From Pictodentalium vernedei (Eukaryota > Mollusca > Scaphopoda > Dentaliida > Dentaliidae): a DNA stretch of 64,000 nt. The notes below the pieces were generated by a model. It saw nothing but the letters and a program-made list of their open reading frames with translations, did no database searches and was not told the origin of the DNA. Shown here in pieces: positions 61,212 to 64,000 of the stretch (position 1 is its first letter; every line of letters begins with the position of its first letter). The stretch spans positions 542,646,971-542,710,970 of the forward strand of contig CM062297.1 in NCBI GenBank assembly GCA_031216915.1. The letters run 5' to 3'. The translations under genes and the position numbers were made by a program.

Positions 61212-64000
61212 TCATCGAATGATCGACATCTTATTTCCATCCAATTTGAATTGTAATTCTCTGTCCAACAGGACTAGAGTGAAGGCTTTGGTTTTTCTCA
61301 GCACGTTCCTATCGAATTGCATCTTGATCTGAATGTGTTAGACGGTACTCTTGAGTCGTTCACTCTGTTTACTGACGTCGAATACGAACATGGGATACAT
61401 AGACTTGTATTCGCCGGGAGATATATTAGGGTTGCTCATCAATTCGTCTAGACCATGATACTTCTTTCTAAAATCAGCGGCATCACCGTACAGTCTGCAG
61501 AAATCATTCTTGTCGAATGATGCATTGTAATTGATTGCTGGATATCTCGTGGCGTTCAGAAACACTTGCATGTTTCTCAAATGGCTGTGATCGAACAGCG
61601 ACACATTCTTTTCCTGAGACCCATCCCTATCAGGAAACGCGGTCTCTCAGAAGTGGAGTTCACCATCAATCTCCAATCGAAGTGATTCGTGGAGAGTGGA
61701 ATGCTAGCCATGTCGCACTGTCTCATTCTAATTTCCACAGGTAATTTACTCTTGGATTCTATGATCTTGTAGAGACGTGCTTTTTCCACGATCGAAGGCT
61801 CCACGTGCAGAACGAACCACGATATCTTGTGTAGAGTTAACTTACCCACATCGGTCGCAGGGAGTCTCACTATTGCATCATCGTTTCCTTTTCGAATCAC
61901 CGTCAGATTGTGTTTGAATCCGTACATGATCTTGTTGTAATCGTCTGCGAATCCGAAGATGTGTTTCAAAGGTATCCTGAATGAAAACGTTCCTTTAGGT
62001 CTGGATGTCTTGATGACGTAGTCGAATATCGCGGCCGCGGCGCCGACGTTAGCAGGGCCGACGGTGTCTTTCACCCACAACTGATTAAGTCCTCTGGATT
62101 TCAAATGAAAGAGTCATTGACTCTGTAGCTCAACTTGGATATGACAGGAATTAGTACTTGCTGTGACCAAGACAACTGAATAATGAATATGACAGGAATT
62201 AGTATTTGTTTTGGCCCAGTCAACAATAATAAAAGAATTACAAGGTGACTGTAATGGACTACAGATTAAGACCAATCATTGTAGATTATTATTTTTGTGT
62301 GGAAATTTTCAGTCCCAAACAAAATATTTTCAGACTAAAATTTTTTCTTCTTCTTCTTAAAATTGACCAAAATGCATCAAAACACAAAAAACTAATTTCC
62401 GGATTTTGGTCCAAAATTTTCTAAGTCCCACCGGACCCCAAATTTTCAGTGTAAAAAATTTTTTTTTTTTTTTGTCTTAAAATTGACCAAAACGCATAAA
62501 AAACCAAAAAACTAATTTCCGGATTTTGGTCCAAAATTTTCTAAGTCCCATCCGGACCCCTAATTTGCATAATTTATTCACGAGGAAAACTCTGTATTAT
62601 ATGTAATGTATCCCATGGTACTAAACATTCATACAAAAATTTATTCAAATCAGATCTTTCATTTGGAAGTTCTGTGCAAAAATCTGATTGCACTTAATTT
62701 TGAACAAAATGGCTGCTAGCGGCCATCTTGAATTTCAGACTGGACCCAAAAACACTCCTTCTTGTACCACAGTGATAACAAAGGTACCCAAGAAGTTTCG
62801 TGAAGATTGGTTCATAAATACGGCCTCTAGCCCGAGCCGTATTGGGATTTGCACTCACAGTGCTGAAAGTAACACTAAATAAATCAAAGTTAGCCTAATT
62901 TGCATAATTTACGCACAAGAAAAAAACCTGTAATATATGTAATGTATGCCATGGTACTAAACATTCATACAAAAAATTATTCAAATCAGAGCTTTCATAT
63001 GGAAGTTCTGTACAAAAAACAGATTTCGGCATCGTCGGTAACAAAATGGCTGCTGGCAGCCATCTGGAATTTGGGACTGCACCCAAAAACACTCGTTCTC
63101 GTCCCACGGTCATAACAAAGGTACCCAAGAAGTTTCGTAAAGATTGGTTCATAAATACGGCCTCTAGCCCGAGCCATAGCAGCTTGGCACTTACAGCTCT
63201 GAAAGTAACACTAAATAAATCAAAGTTAGTCTAATTTGCATAATTTACGCACGAGAAAAAAACCCGTATTATATGTGATGTATCCCATCGTACTATACAT
63301 TTATACAAAACTTTATTCAAATCAGAACTTTCATACAGAAGTTCTGTACAAAAAACTGATTTTTGCATCATCGGTACAAAATGGCCACTGGCAGCCATCT
63401 TGAATTTCGGACCACACCCAAAAACACTCGTTCCCGTCCCAGGGTCATAACAAAGGTACCCAAGAAGTTTCGTAAAGATTGGTTCATAAATACGGCCTCT
63501 AGCCCGAGCCATAGCAGCTTGGCACTTACAGCTCTGAAAGTAACACTAAATAAATCAAAGTCAGTCTAATTTGCATAATTTACGCACGAGAAAAAAACCC
63601 GTATTATATGTGATGTATCCCATGGTACTAAACATTTATACAAAACTTTATTCAAATCAGAACTTTCATACAGAAGTTCTGTACAAAAAACTGATTTTTG
63701 CATCATCGGTACAAAATGGCCGCTGGCAGCCATCTTGAATTTCGGACCACACCTAAAAACACTCGATCCCGTCCCAGGGTCATAACAAAGGTACACAAGA
63801 AGTTTCGTAAAGATCGGTTCATAAATACGACCTCTAGCCCGAGCCATAGCCAATTGTTGACGTACGGACAGACGGACAGACGGACGACGGGCCATGACAA
63901 TAGCTCAAATTTGACTTCGTCAAAGTTGAGCTAAAAATCATCCGGATACGTCAAGAGTCCGAACATCATGGTGGCCTGACCGGGATGAAACACAGATTCT
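61212..64000 (-). pseudogene. MCP: Major capsid protein interrupted by a 1.8-kb insertion, 5' end outside window
   Basis: The C-terminal part is 61212-62104 and the upstream coding part resumes at 63934-64000 (complement of CATCATGGTGGCCTGACC). The stretch is collinear with P2 when 62105-63933 is ignored. Further lesions: TAA near 61338-61340 at the same codon as the P1 TGA, and a deletion near 61630-61640 that shifts the frame. The insertion site lies just before LKSRGLNQLWVKD. Confidence 0.83.
62105..63933. mobile_element. Non-autonomous Helentron/Pearl-like insertion with about 335-bp tandem repeats
   Basis: Four units start TAATTTGCATAATTTA at about 62561, 62895, 63232 and 63567 (spacing 334-337 bp). 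They are preceded by a 120-bp duplication (about 62330-62550). GACGGACAGACGGACGACGG and a terminal hairpin (TAGCTCAAATTTGAC-TTC-GTCAAAGTTGAGCTA) before AAAA follow. The 5' end has AGAGTCATTGACTCT, a 15-bp palindrome, and TAGCTCAACTTGG complementary to the 3' end. The architecture matches 30165-32847 with a different repeat unit. Frames such as MARARGRIYEPIF are repeat-derived. Confidence 0.7.

Larger units (their letters stand above)
48058..64000 (+). mobile_element. Polinton/Maverick-like element P3, right end outside window
   Basis: It starts AGTAGGTAGAAAATGCC at 48058; AATGTA precedes it as the candidate 6-bp target site. It has the same gene order as P2 without the IAP. The window ends inside the capsid gene, so the integrase side is not seen. 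It has the longest uninterrupted polymerase segment (604 codons) and an almost intact fibre gene, but a 1.8-kb insertion splits the capsid gene. Confidence 0.9.

Noticed and set aside
62688..63934. ORFs with MARARGRIYEPIFTKLL or related strings
   Set aside because: They are repeat-derived from the about 335-bp units, with no start context or conservation beyond the DNA repeat itself.
1..64000. A free viral genome rather than integrated copies
   Set aside because: Three decayed copies in two orientations lie among LINEs, with clear termini against host repeats. This is integrated genomic DNA.

Overview
This is eukaryotic, almost certainly metazoan, nuclear DNA made up nearly entirely of mobile elements. 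No host single-copy gene, rRNA or tRNA was recognised. Three related copies of one large DNA element of the Polinton/Maverick (adintovirus-like) class dominate it. They sit among LINE reverse-transcriptase remnants, a foldback element and two non-autonomous insertions with internal tandem repeats and terminal hairpins. Those two insertions resemble the Pearl/HINE (Helentron-associated) elements known from bivalves, and a BIR-type IAP gene is present. A marine mollusc, perhaps a bivalve, is therefore my best guess for the host, but this is inference.

Layout: P1 (1-14527) is inverted relative to the others; its left end lies outside the window. LINE A (14528-16530) and repeats follow (16494-20300), then simple repeats and LINE B (21306-23165, minus strand). 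P2 (23210-43770) is the only copy with both ends visible. It has terminal inverted repeats (TIRs) of about 0.63 kb and a full gene set. A foldback element (43771-47007) and LINE C (47007-48057) come next, then P3 (48058 to beyond 64000).

Gene order read from P2: DUF8207-like protein, Lys/Ala-rich core-like protein, FtsK/HerA packaging ATPase, penton-like minor capsid protein, pX-like membrane-active protein, small repeat protein, an opposing 148-residue protein of unknown function, IAP (P2 only), protein-primed DNA polymerase B with an N-terminal SAP-like segment, adenain-like protease and shaft-repeat fibre. Then, on the other strand, come the major capsid protein, DDE integrase, zinc-ribbon/phospholipase A2 protein, a membrane protein and a Cys/His-rich protein. 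This is a virion-forming gene set (capsid, penton, ATPase, protease, fibre, PLA2) with replication (polB) and integration (integrase) functions. Most genes carry stops or frameshifts, so the copies are fossils, although single genes are intact (P2 ATPase, core-like, integrase, membrane and Cys/His genes; P3 core-like; the 148-residue gene in P1 and P3).

Most striking: (1) a P2-only IAP gene lies between duplicated polymerase leaders, and P1 and P3 look like two different deletions of it; (2) a conserved hairpin built on AGTAATGAGATC lies at every convergent gene junction, six of six; (3) the divergent promoter is a long imperfect palindrome; (4) the nonsense codons are overwhelmingly CGA to TGA, with CGA to CAA at matching sites in sister copies, the mark of CpG-methylation decay; (5) TIRs carry paired GGTCACGTGACC sites and a 39-bp perfect palindrome; (6) all three visible DUF8207-side termini abut LINE sequence.
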